Positions 37,442 to 46,076 of a DNA stretch of 64,000 bases are shown in pieces (positions within the stretch are counted from its first letter, which is position 1; every line of letters begins with the position of its first letter). Below the pieces are notes generated by a model. It worked only from the letters and a program-made list of their open reading frames with translations. It made no database searches and was not told where the DNA came from. A program made the position numbers and the translations under genes. This stretch comes from CAVVMA01 sp963788205. GTDB taxonomy: Bacteria > Desulfobacterota > Binatia > Binatales > Binataceae. The stretch lies in the NCBI GenBank assembly GCA_963788205.1, contig CAWBGG010000003.1, positions 76,863 to 140,862 of the forward strand. Reading direction: 5' to 3'.

Positions 37442-40400
37442 CCATGGACCTAAACACAGTTACCCCAGCGAAGAAGCGAGCCGTTCTCGCGAAGCTCCTA
37501 GTGGAACGTGCCGGCCCCGTTCGCTCCGCCCCCCTTTCGTTCGCGCAGGAACGCCTCTGGTTCCTCGAGCAGCTACAGCCCGGCAACACAGCGTATTTGC
37601 TCCCACTTGTGCTGCGCTTGCGCGAGCCAGTTGACGCTGGCGCCTTGGCGCGCGCTATCGATGCCATCGTCGCGCGGCACGAAGCGCTTCGGACGACGTT
37701 CGCCGTCGTGAACGGCGTGCCGATGCAGCGAATCGCGTCACGGCTCAGCATCCCCCTTCAGGAACTCGACTTTCGTAGCGCCCCAGACGGCATGGCAGAA
37801 CTTCGGCGCACGCTCGCGGAGGACGCCACGGAGCCCTTCGACCTCCAGCGCGGGCCGCTGCTCCGGGCGAAGCTCTTGCATGGCCCGGCGGGTGAGACGA
37901 CGCTCGTCGTGACGACACACCACATCGTTTCCGATGGATGGTCTTGCGGTGTGCTCACGCGCGAGCTTACCGCGATCTACAGCGCGATCGCGCGAGGTGA
38001 TCTTGCGTCTCTCCCGTCGCTGCCGATCCAGTACGCGGACTTTGCGATATGGCAGCGCGAGTGGCTGCGAGGTGAAACGCTCAGGAAGCAGGTGGATTAC
38101 TGGAAGAGCCAGCTCTCAGATGCGCCATTGCTGCTTGATCTACCAACCGATCACCCACGGCCCTTAGTGGAGACTCACCGGGGCGCGTACCAGTCCCTAG
38201 TCATCTCGGCGGCGCTCACGGAGCGACTTCGAGAGGTTGCCCGCTCGCACGACGTGACGTTGTTCATGGTGTTGCTCGGGACGTTTCAGGGTCTCTTGGC
38301 GCGGACCGCGGGCGTCGAAGACGTCCTCGTTGCGTCGCCAACGGCGAACCGCAGCCGCGCCGATCTCGAGCCGCTCATTGGCTTCTTCGTGAACATGCTG
38401 TCTCTGCGAGGGAGGTTCCCACGAGACGCCACGGTACGTGAGGTGATCCGACAGACGCGCGAAGTTACACTCGCCGCTTTTGACCACGATCTACCGTTCG
38501 AGAAGCTGGTGGAGGAAATGCGCGTCCGCCGCAGCCTCAGCCACGCCCCGCTCTGCCAAGTAGCTTTCGTCCTGCAAGATGCTATGGACGGCCCGCAGCT
38601 CACAGAGGCTCCCGGCTCGTGGGCGGAGCAGGATTTCATCTCCCCGCCGGCTGCAGCAGCGGTGAAGTTCGACGTGACATTGTCGCTCACCCCGCAGGGC
38701 CGCGGCCTCGTGGGGACTTGCGAATACCGAACAGACTTATTCTCGCATACGACGATGACGCGGTTCTTGTGGCGCTACGTGCGACTGCTCAGCCTAGCCT
38801 GCGACCAGCCAGATGCCAAGCTTTGGGATATTCCTCTCGCGCTTGAAGACGAAAAAGTGCCGGAGGTCCGTGGGGTATCGTGGCACGACGCGTCGTTGCG
38901 CGCTCGAATTGCCGACCTGGCCGAGTCGTCGGTCAACGCCGAGGAACTCACGGTGAGCGCGCTCGGCACGGCATCGGCCATCGGCGCGACCGCCAGCTCG
39001 CGCATATCGGTGGTCGGAGGTGAATCCCGAGTAGTCCTTCTAGCGAAGCTGACCGCAGCCGCGGCCAGCGCTAGGTTCGTAAGTGCGATCGCAGACGCAA
39101 CGCACGTCTTCCTCGGGCCGCGCGCGCTCGCTGTGCTCCCCCTAAATGCGGTGCTGGTCAACGCGACGCTCGTGGTGGTGGGTTTGCCATGCTTCGACGC
39201 TGCATTCGGTCGATGGAAGGATCGACGAGTGGCTGGCGTGTGGGGACCATCTGGCCGTGCTGTGACATACGCTTCGTTGGCGATCACAGAGCATGAGGCG
39301 GTCATCGGAACGCCGTTCGACGGGTGCCGTGTCGAGGTTCTTGATGAGCGACTCGAAACTCAGGCCATCGGGCTCCGAGGTGAGCTTGCCGTGGGGGTCG
39401 GCACGTTTCGCGGGACTGGGCTCGCTGCCCGGCGGCGCGAGGATGGGCAAATCGAGCTACTAGGCGAGATAGCGCGCATGCTTCGCCTAGACGGGATGCT
39501 GGTCGATCCTGGGCGCTTGGAGGCGCTGTTCGCGCAGCATCCAGCCGTCGCCGAAGCGTCCGTCCGAATGCGTTGCGACGGGGACGACCACTGGGCCGTG
39601 GCGTTCGTCGTACCGCGCCCAGGGCGCCGGCTCGACGGTGCCGAGCTCGCGCGCTTCGCGAGCGAGCGCCTCCCCGCTGGCTTGGTGCCACGCCGCGTCT
39701 TCGTTGGGCCCACGCTACCTGCCTCAGAAGACGCTTGTGAGATCGGGCCGGCGAAGCTCATCGAGAAGCCCCGTACTCCTGTCGAGGCGGTGATCGCCCG
39801 CATTTGGGCTGAGGTGCTCAAGCGTCCGCAGCTCGATGTTAACGCAAACTTCTTCGACCAGGGTGGCAACTCGCTGACGTCGGTGCAGGTCATCTCGCGC
39901 ATCCGCGACGCCCTCCACGTTGATCTCCGTCTTCATCGGTTGTTCGAGGCCCCCACGATCTCCGAGCTCGCGCGTTTGGTGGAACAGGAGCGCACTGACG
40001 TGCTGGACATCACTGGTGCCGACGCGCACGACGAAGCGAGCACAGACTTGGTGACCACGACCGACGACGTCGGGCTCGATGCAGGACGCATTCGCCGCGC
40101 GCCGCCAGGCCCTCGCCGCCTGCGCGCACCGCTATCCTACTCGCAAGAGCGACTTTGGTTCCTCGATCAGTTCCTCCCCGGCACGACGCTATACCACATG
40201 TCGATGCGCATCCCGCTCATGCTTCCGCCGGATCCGCGTCATGTCAGACGTGCGCTCGGCGAGATGGTGCAACGCCACGAGGTGCTGCGGACGACATTCC
40301 CTTCCTTGGGAGGATCCCCGCAGCAGGTGATTGGGCCGGCGCTTCCTGTGCCGCTCCCCGTGTCCGATCTGACTCACCTCCCGTTCGCCGAGCGAGAAGT

Positions 40401-43400
40401 GGCTGCGGCACGACTCGAGACGGAAAACGCTCAGCAGCCGTTCGATCTGGCGCGAGGGCCGCTCCTTCGCATGCGGTACATTCGACTCTCGGACCAGCGC
40501 GCAGATCTCGCATTGTGCATCCACCACATCGTGTTCGACGGTTGGTCTCTAAGTATCTTCGTGCGCGAGCTTCGGACCCTCATCGCAGCATACACCACCG
40601 GTGCTCGCTCGCCGCTGTCAGAACCGCCCGTGCAGTACGCGGACTTCGCGCGCTGGCAGCGGCGCCGGATGAGCGAAGAGACGCTCACCGCGCACATGGC
40701 GTACTGGCGCACCGCCCTCCAGGGGGCGCCTGAGCTGCTCCCTTTGCCCTTCGACCGCGCGCGCCCCGAGGTGGCTAAGCATCATGGCGCGTCTCAGTGG
40801 TTCGCCGTGGGTGAAGGGGTGAGCCGCGAACTCTATGCGCTTGCGCGAGCGGAGGATACGACATTGTTCTCTGTGCTCCTCGCGGCATTCGCGACGTTGC
40901 TCATGCGGTTGTCCAATCAAGACGACATTGTCATCGGCACGCCGATCGCGAACCGGACCCGCGTGGAACTCGAGGGGCTCATTGGATTTTTTGCCAACAC
41001 GTTGGTGCTTCGGTGCGATATGTCAGGCAACCCGACGTTTCGCGAACTGGTCAAACGGATGCGCCGGCGTCACCTAGAGGCCACGGAACACCAAGACGTT
41101 CCCTTCGAGAAAATCGTCGAAGAGATCCAGCCGCAACGGCACCTCAACCACAATCCGCTGTTCCAAGTCATGCTCACGCTTCAGAACATGCCGGACGCGG
41201 ATGCGGGCATGGCAGATGCGGCGACTGCATGGCGCGACACGCTGTCACCCGAGGCCGACCCGCTCATTACGGTGACGCGAGGGACATCGAAGTTCGATTT
41301 GACGATGACGTTGATCGAGACCGCTTCTGGGCTCGTGGGGGGGGTCGAATACAGCACCGATCTTTTCGACGACGCAACGATCGCCCGGATCATTCGGCAC
41401 TTCCGGCGCCTGCTCGGGGGCGCCGTTGCCCAAACCGACTTTCCGATTGAGCGGCTCCCGCTTCTCGCTCCCGACGAAGAGCGCGCCGTTTTGCGCCTGG
41501 GTTCCGGTATGGAGATACCGAAGCAGGAGCACGACCTCCTGGGACTCATAGATGCCCAAGTCGCGCGTACGCCCCATGCCCCCGCCATCATCGAGGGCAA
41601 ACGCATCATCGACTACGTCACGCTCGATGCGGACGCGAATCGACTCGCGCGCCAGATCGCTCGGCTCGGTGGGGGCCCGGGCACCGTCGTGGTGCTCTCG
41701 ATGCCGCGCAGCGCGGAGGCGTTGACTGCCGTCCTCGCCACGATCAGGACTGGAGCAACGATCCTGCCGATGGATCCGGCCTACCCGCCTGTGCGCAGGG
41801 ACTTCATGCTCGCGGATTCGGGAGCGGTGCTCGCGATCACCACCCCAGAGCTCGCGCGCGATCTGCGCGCGCGAGTTCCCATCATCGAGTTACGGCCGGG
41901 GCAGCCGATCGCGCTAGGCGAGTCTTCCACGAGCATTGGAAACACGCCGTCGCCCCAGTCGTCGCTGTACGTCCTCTACACGTCGGGTTCTACCGGGCGG
42001 CCCAAGGGGGTGGTGATGCACCACGGGGCGCTCGCGAACCTCGTGGCTTGGCATCACCGGGCATCGCCCGAGATTGCAGGGGCGCGCACGCTGCAGTTCA
42101 GCTCGCTCAGCTTCGATGTGTCGTTCCAAGAGTTGTTCGTCGTCTGGAGCTCGGGGGGCGCGCTTGTCGTGATCGATGAAGCGACGCGTGGGGACCCCGA
42201 CGCACTGCTCCGCGCGCTGGTGGCGCAGCGCGTCGAGCTTGTATTCATGCCTTACGTGGCGCTCCAGCAAATCGCGGAAGCGGCGCGGTCATCGAGCGAT
42301 CTCCCTCCCCTGAGACAGGTTGTGACGGCGGGAGAGCAGCTTCGGGTCACCCCTGCGATCGTCGAGCTGTTCGAACGCTTGGGGCGGTGTCCGCTCCGCA
42401 ACCAGTACGGCCCGACCGAGACGCACGTCATCGCTGACCACGTCCTGTCCGGACGACCCCGCGACTGGCCTGCCCTTCCACCGATCGGGCGAGCTATCGA
42501 TGGCACCGCAGTGCGCGTGCTTGACGGCTGGCAACGCCCCGTTCCGATAGGGGTCATTGGCGAGTTCTACCTCGCGGGTGCCTGCGTCGCGCGCGGCTAC
42601 CTCCATCGACCTGAGCTCTCCGCGGAGCGCTTCGTTCATGACCCTTGGGGGGCGGAACCTCTTTCCCGGATGTATCGGAGTGGGGACCTCGGACGAATGC
42701 ATGCGGATGGAACGCTGGAGTTCGTGGGCCGAGCTGACCAGCAGCTCAAGATCCGCGGCTACCGCATCGAACCCGGCGAGGTGGAGAGCGCTCTGACCGA
42801 ACTCGCGGGGGTCGCTGAAGCGGTAGTGGTCGCGCGAGGCGACACGGCGGATACGCGTGCGTTGGTGGGATACGTGGTCGCTCACCCTGCAAGCGACGCC
42901 AATCCCGCACGAATTCGCGAAGCTTTGCTCAGTCGCCTGCCCGAGTATCTCGTTCCGTCTTTGATCGTCGTCGTGCCGACGCTTCCGCTGACACCCAGCG
43001 GCAAGATCGATCGCTTGGCGCTCGCTCGAGCGCCACTCGTGGACGACTATCGTGCGCGGCCCACCGCCAAGCCGACGACCCCGTTGGAATCGATGTTGGC
43101 GCAGCACTGGCGCGAGTTGCTCGGGCGCGAACACGTCGGCGTGGACGATAACTTCTTCGAGCTAGGCGGGCACTCCCTCCTTGCCACGCGCGTACTCGCG
43201 AAAGTCGCCGCCACTATCGGGCAACAGCTCCCCGTGCGCGTCGCCTTCGAAGCGCCAACCATCCGCCTACTCGCTCAGGCCGTTGTGAGGGCAGTCGTGG
43301 AACGTCTCGTGGAGACTCGAAGCGAAGCGCTCGTGACCAGGCTCGAACAACGCGCATCGCAAGTCTCCGGCACAGCTTTGACTGCACAAGGCACCGCTGC

Positions 43401-43461
43401 TGCGGGCGGGGTCTATCGTGCGCCCAGCCATTGTTTTCGCGATAGCTCGACAGCCGTGTGA
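37438..43461 (+). CDS. NRPS, C-A*-T-C-A-T
   Basis: The protein has 2007 residues. Module one repeats the upstream design: condensation (THHIVSDGWS ~160), an adenylation-like remnant without an ATP loop (FRGTGLAARRREDGQIELLG), and a carrier (FFDQGGNSLTSVQV ~808). Module two is standard: condensation (IHHIVFDGWS ~1028), adenylation (YTSGSTGRPKG ~1512, FDVSFQELF, NQYGPTET, MYRSGD, GRADQQLKIRGYRIE, SGKIDRLAL) and carrier (FFELGGHSLLATRV ~1909). Specificity positions read D-V-Q-F-V-A-Q-V-I-K, nearest to proline-type codes I recall (about seven of ten), so Pro is only a weak guess. No thioesterase, reductase or terminal condensation domain follows; the C-terminus trails off for ~60 low-information residues. 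Confidence 0.92.
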   Translation: MTMDLNTVTPAKKRAVLAKLLVERAGPVRSAPLSFAQERLWFLEQLQPGNTAYLLPLVLRLREPVDAGALARAIDAIVARHEALRTTFAVVNGVPMQRIASRLSIPLQELDFRSAPDGMAELRRTLAEDATEPFDLQRGPLLRAKLLHGPAGETTLVVTTHHIVSDGWSCGVLTRELTAIYSAIARGDLASLPSLPIQYADFAIWQREWLRGETLRKQVDYWKSQLSDAPLLLDLPTDHPRPLVETHRGAYQSLVISAALTERLREVARSHDVTLFMVLLGTFQGLLARTAGVEDVLVASPTANRSRADLEPLIGFFVNMLSLRGRFPRDATVREVIRQTREVTLAAFDHDLPFEKLVEEMRVRRSLSHAPLCQVAFVLQDAMDGPQLTEAPGSWAEQDFISPPAAAAVKFDVTLSLTPQGRGLVGTCEYRTDLFSHTTMTRFLWRYVRLLSLACDQPDAKLWDIPLALEDEKVPEVRGVSWHDASLRARIADLAESSVNAEELTVSALGTASAIGATASSRISVVGGESRVVLLAKLTAAAASARFVSAIADATHVFLGPRALAVLPLNAVLVNATLVVVGLPCFDAAFGRWKDRRVAGVWGPSGRAVTYASLAITEHEAVIGTPFDGCRVEVLDERLETQAIGLRGELAVGVGTFRGTGLAARRREDGQIELLGEIARMLRLDGMLVDPGRLEALFAQHPAVAEASVRMRCDGDDHWAVAFVVPRPGRRLDGAELARFASERLPAGLVPRRVFVGPTLPASEDACEIGPAKLIEKPRTPVEAVIARIWAEVLKRPQLDVNANFFDQGGNSLTSVQVISRIRDALHVDLRLHRLFEAPTISELARLVEQERTDVLDITGADAHDEASTDLVTTTDDVGLDAGRIRRAPPGPRRLRAPLSYSQERLWFLDQFLPGTTLYHMSMRIPLMLPPDPRHVRRALGEMVQRHEVLRTTFPSLGGSPQQVIGPALPVPLPVSDLTHLPFAEREVAAARLETENAQQPFDLARGPLLRMRYIRLSDQRADLALCIHHIVFDGWSLSIFVRELRTLIAAYTTGARSPLSEPPVQYADFARWQRRRMSEETLTAHMAYWRTALQGAPELLPLPFDRARPEVAKHHGASQWFAVGEGVSRELYALARAEDTTLFSVLLAAFATLLMRLSNQDDIVIGTPIANRTRVELEGLIGFFANTLVLRCDMSGNPTFRELVKRMRRRHLEATEHQDVPFEKIVEEIQPQRHLNHNPLFQVMLTLQNMPDADAGMADAATAWRDTLSPEADPLITVTRGTSKFDLTMTLIETASGLVGGVEYSTDLFDDATIARIIRHFRRLLGGAVAQTDFPIERLPLLAPDEERAVLRLGSGMEIPKQEHDLLGLIDAQVARTPHAPAIIEGKRIIDYVTLDADANRLARQIARLGGGPGTVVVLSMPRSAEALTAVLATIRTGATILPMDPAYPPVRRDFMLADSGAVLAITTPELARDLRARVPIIELRPGQPIALGESSTSIGNTPSPQSSLYVLYTSGSTGRPKGVVMHHGALANLVAWHHRASPEIAGARTLQFSSLSFDVSFQELFVVWSSGGALVVIDEATRGDPDALLRALVAQRVELVFMPYVALQQIAEAARSSSDLPPLRQVVTAGEQLRVTPAIVELFERLGRCPLRNQYGPTETHVIADHVLSGRPRDWPALPPIGRAIDGTAVRVLDGWQRPVPIGVIGEFYLAGACVARGYLHRPELSAERFVHDPWGAEPLSRMYRSGDLGRMHADGTLEFVGRADQQLKIRGYRIEPGEVESALTELAGVAEAVVVARGDTADTRALVGYVVAHPASDANPARIREALLSRLPEYLVPSLIVVVPTLPLTPSGKIDRLALARAPLVDDYRARPTAKPTTPLESMLAQHWRELLGREHVGVDDNFFELGGHSLLATRVLAKVAATIGQQLPVRVAFEAPTIRLLAQAVVRAVVERLVETRSEALVTRLEQRASQVSGTALTAQGTAAAGGVYRAPSHCFRDSSTAV

Positions 43462-43499
43462 ACGAGCGCGCCGTCCACTTGAAAGCGCCCGTAGCGTTC

Positions 43500-43660
43500 G
43501 CATTCTATTGGGAGCACATCCATTGTGCTCAGCATCACGTTGCTGCCGCGCGGGATCCGGTACCCCATTATTTCGTCGTCTTCCATCGTCGCGCGTCCGA
43601 TCGCCCACAACCGAGAGATAAATTCGCATCGCCTCGTCGATAACCATTCCGGTGTAGTTT
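43500..43660 (-). pseudogene. Cytochrome P450 fragment, frameshifted
   Basis: Reading leftward, the minus strand gives NYTGMVIDEAMRIYLSV, which is the P450 K-helix with its ExxR (EAMR). After a frame change it gives AIGRATMEDDEIMGYRIPRG and SNVMLS, the strand region that follows the K-helix. The haem-binding Cys loop and the rest of the enzyme are missing. It points against the synthetase genes and lies just past their end, so a P450 tailoring gene may once have bordered the cluster. Confidence 0.72.
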
Positions 43661-43730
43661 CAGGTTGACGAGATCGGCGATCGCGGGCGGCCTGCTGCTT
43701 CGCAAGACCGCTGGAGAAGCTCTCGAAATT

Positions 43731-43889
43731 CGCGCGTGTGCGCGGGTTCGCGCATGCGTGAGGGCACCGGAGAACCGATGACATGGCCCTGTTTGCACCG
43801 ATTCTGCAGATTTCTCTCCGGGGCGGGGTGACTCGGGGCCCTTCGCGGATGCCGGCCCCGAAGGCCACCCCATTTCGCCATTCAATCGC
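43731..43889. repeat. Structured ~158-nt repeat, copy 1
   Basis: The sequence matches 49774-49930 over its whole length. The right half (43809-43889) shares about 74 of 81 positions; the left half is looser but keeps ordered blocks (GCACCGGAGA, CCGATG, CCTGTT). It has a GGCCTTCGGGGCC hairpin on the minus strand. It stands in the 530-bp gap after the synthetase cluster, near the 3' end of the DUF2141 lipoprotein gene. Apart from this and the P450 relic, the gap shows nothing. Confidence 0.8.
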
Positions 43890-43993
43890 CCACCGCGCAG
43901 AAGGTGGGCAATACCCCCTGGTTCTTGAGTTCTGTCAGGAGTCAGGTCCAGGAGCCGGCGCGGCGGGATACTCGCAGATTGGCGCCGAAGCGG

Positions 43994-45865
43994 TCAGGGA
44001 ACCGTACTACAACTGCGTGCCAATACGAACCTTGCCCTGACCATGTGGCCCTGACCTTGGCTGAAGTCATATTGGAGGCGAACGTTGTAGGAACCATTTT
44101 CGAAGATAGGCCCCAGCAATTGCAGTTTTCGACCCGGGTCGAGGTCGAGATAGTAGGGGGCGTTTTCAAACCGTCCGCCGCGCGCGGGATGACGCGTCAC
44201 GGTGAGGCTGCCGGCGGTCGGCCGGCCCTGGTAATCGATTACCGCAACAATCATTCCATCGGTGTGGTAGCGCGTCGTCGGGCACCCGTCGGTTCCCGTG
44301 ATCGTCGAACCCGGAGGATAGATTTTCGTTCCGGGCGGAAGCTTCGCCCGCGCCCCCTGTCCCGCCACCGAGCCGTCCACAAACGCGAAACCGGCCAGGC
44401 TGGCCCCGCCGATGGACCGTGCCGCATCAGCCATCTGCATATCCGGATATTTCATGTTGATCGTCAGATTCCGCTGGCCGGTTCGGTAGGTAAACATCGC
44501 CGCGTCGTAGCCGGGCAGTGCGGAGGCATACTGCGGGTTGTTCGATAATCCAACGCCCTCGCGCGGAGTGCCGTCCGGGTTCAATTCGAGCACATGACTG
44601 TTGTCCTCGTCGTGAAAAACCACGACCGCGTAAGGTCCGGGGTCTTCATTACCGAAATCACATTTGGCGCGTCCATTTCGGATCCACGACGAAATGCTCG
44701 CCGCGTTGTCCCCACCGGTGTTCAAGGGAAAGCCTTTGGCCGACGTAAACAGCCAGCAATAGACCTGGGTCTTGTTGTTTCGCAGCCCCGTGATTTCGAC
44801 CTGCATCGTGTTGTCGTTTTCGGGTTGATCGCCGCTCGCGTCCGCGTCGGGGTTGTAAAGTCTTGCATCGTTCTGATCCGGCAGCTCGGCCAGAACCGCA
44901 CCCCGCTCGTCGAGTGCCGAGGCGATTACCCATTCAGGGCCGTAGAGCGCGATGTCACCGGCGCCGCCATACGAGCCGCGGCTGTAATTTTCGATATGCA
45001 CGCTTTTGATCTGCTTGCCGCGCAGCCCTTTCGCTCGCAGTTTGGCTACCGCCTCGGGCAGATCAACAAAGCTCGCCGGCATGGGACGTTCATCGTTGGG
45101 ATCGGCGCTGCCGCCGGGCATCAACTCACCGGCGGGCGAATTAGGCATAAGGGCGAGCGTCTTCTGCTGTCCGGGAGAGTAGAAGCTGAACTGGACTTGC
45201 AGACCGCCCTCCGGAGATTGTGCGTTGCTGAATCCCCCGGCAACCAGCTCCATCTGGATCGAGGTCAGAAAGGCGTCGGGCTGCCATTTGGCCCGCACGT
45301 ACGCGAGGGCACGCTGCGCGATCGCCGGCACGTCGCCCATCGGCCATTGGACTTGCCCCGGGAGCACCTGGCTCGCGGCCGCGCTCTGCATCGGGGCCTC
45401 GGACGAGCTGCGGGTCCATTGGACATCGGCGCCGGGGGCGGTCCGGGTCGTCATATGTTCGCCCTCTACGCGAAACGCTCCGACCGTCCCCGAGATGCCG
45501 CCTGCGCCGCCCATGATCGAGAACGTGCCGCTGTCCTGGCCGGTGACGTAAAGGTTCGGCGCATAGGTACCGTTTGGTAGCGACGTGATAGTGGCCCGCT
45601 GACCCGTCAGCGGTGGAGGGCACGAATCGCCGTAGGAGATCTGCCCCGTATTGGCAATCTCAATCACGCATTGCTGGTTGAAAATTTGCGCCTGCCACCG
45701 GCCCACGATCGGATTCCCGGCCGGCGCCGATGAGTCTGACCCGGAATGGCACGCGCAGATGCCGGCGGCGATCACGAGCGCCAGAGCGGAGCGTAGGATC
45801 GCGCTCAGTTGGGATAATCGCGGTTGGGTTAGCATTGAATGGCCGATTAACGCCTGATGTCTCAT
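43994..45865 (-). CDS. Large lipoprotein with DUF2141-like domain
   Basis: The protein has 623 residues; ATG 45865 has GAGGA eight bases upstream, and ATG 45835 is an alternative. A lipoprotein signal (ALALVIAAGICAC) places the mature Cys near residue 39. The N-terminal part reads GNPIVGRWQAQIFNQQCVIEI and resembles lipocalin-like or META-like strand domains. The middle (VYCWLFTSAKGFPL, then YAVVVFHDEDNSHVLELNPDG) matches the DUF2141 pattern of an exported calcium-site-like beta domain, and the C-terminal third (PGTKIYPPGSTITGTDGCPT onward) is not recognised. Likely anchored to the outer or inner membrane facing the periplasm. No operon partner is close. Confidence 0.75.
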   Translation of the reverse strand: MRHQALIGHSMLTQPRLSQLSAILRSALALVIAAGICACHSGSDSSAPAGNPIVGRWQAQIFNQQCVIEIANTGQISYGDSCPPPLTGQRATITSLPNGTYAPNLYVTGQDSGTFSIMGGAGGISGTVGAFRVEGEHMTTRTAPGADVQWTRSSSEAPMQSAAASQVLPGQVQWPMGDVPAIAQRALAYVRAKWQPDAFLTSIQMELVAGGFSNAQSPEGGLQVQFSFYSPGQQKTLALMPNSPAGELMPGGSADPNDERPMPASFVDLPEAVAKLRAKGLRGKQIKSVHIENYSRGSYGGAGDIALYGPEWVIASALDERGAVLAELPDQNDARLYNPDADASGDQPENDNTMQVEITGLRNNKTQVYCWLFTSAKGFPLNTGGDNAASISSWIRNGRAKCDFGNEDPGPYAVVVFHDEDNSHVLELNPDGTPREGVGLSNNPQYASALPGYDAAMFTYRTGQRNLTINMKYPDMQMADAARSIGGASLAGFAFVDGSVAGQGARAKLPPGTKIYPPGSTITGTDGCPTTRYHTDGMIVAVIDYQGRPTAGSLTVTRHPARGGRFENAPYYLDLDPGRKLQLLGPIFENGSYNVRLQYDFSQGQGHMVRARFVLARSCSTVP

Positions 45866-46076
45866 TGCCGTGGTCCTCAGCTCTTGGGATAGCCGATGAA
45901 GCGCCGCTCTCGGCCAGCGCCAGCAGAGACAATAATCCCGTATGTAGTAAAAAATCTATGCCCGTTTCCGATCACGTCCCTGCCGAAGAGCCGGATCGGA
46001 GCCGCGATTCACCGAACGATGCCCAGCGACAGCATAAGGGCAACCGCCGCCTCGGCTGCGATCCGACAATGGGGTC

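Noticed and set aside
43731..43889. Short open frames shared by both structured repeats (starting MAKW)
   Set aside because: The frames diverge after ~20 codons and lack ribosome sites; the conserved unit is the nucleotide sequence and its hairpins.
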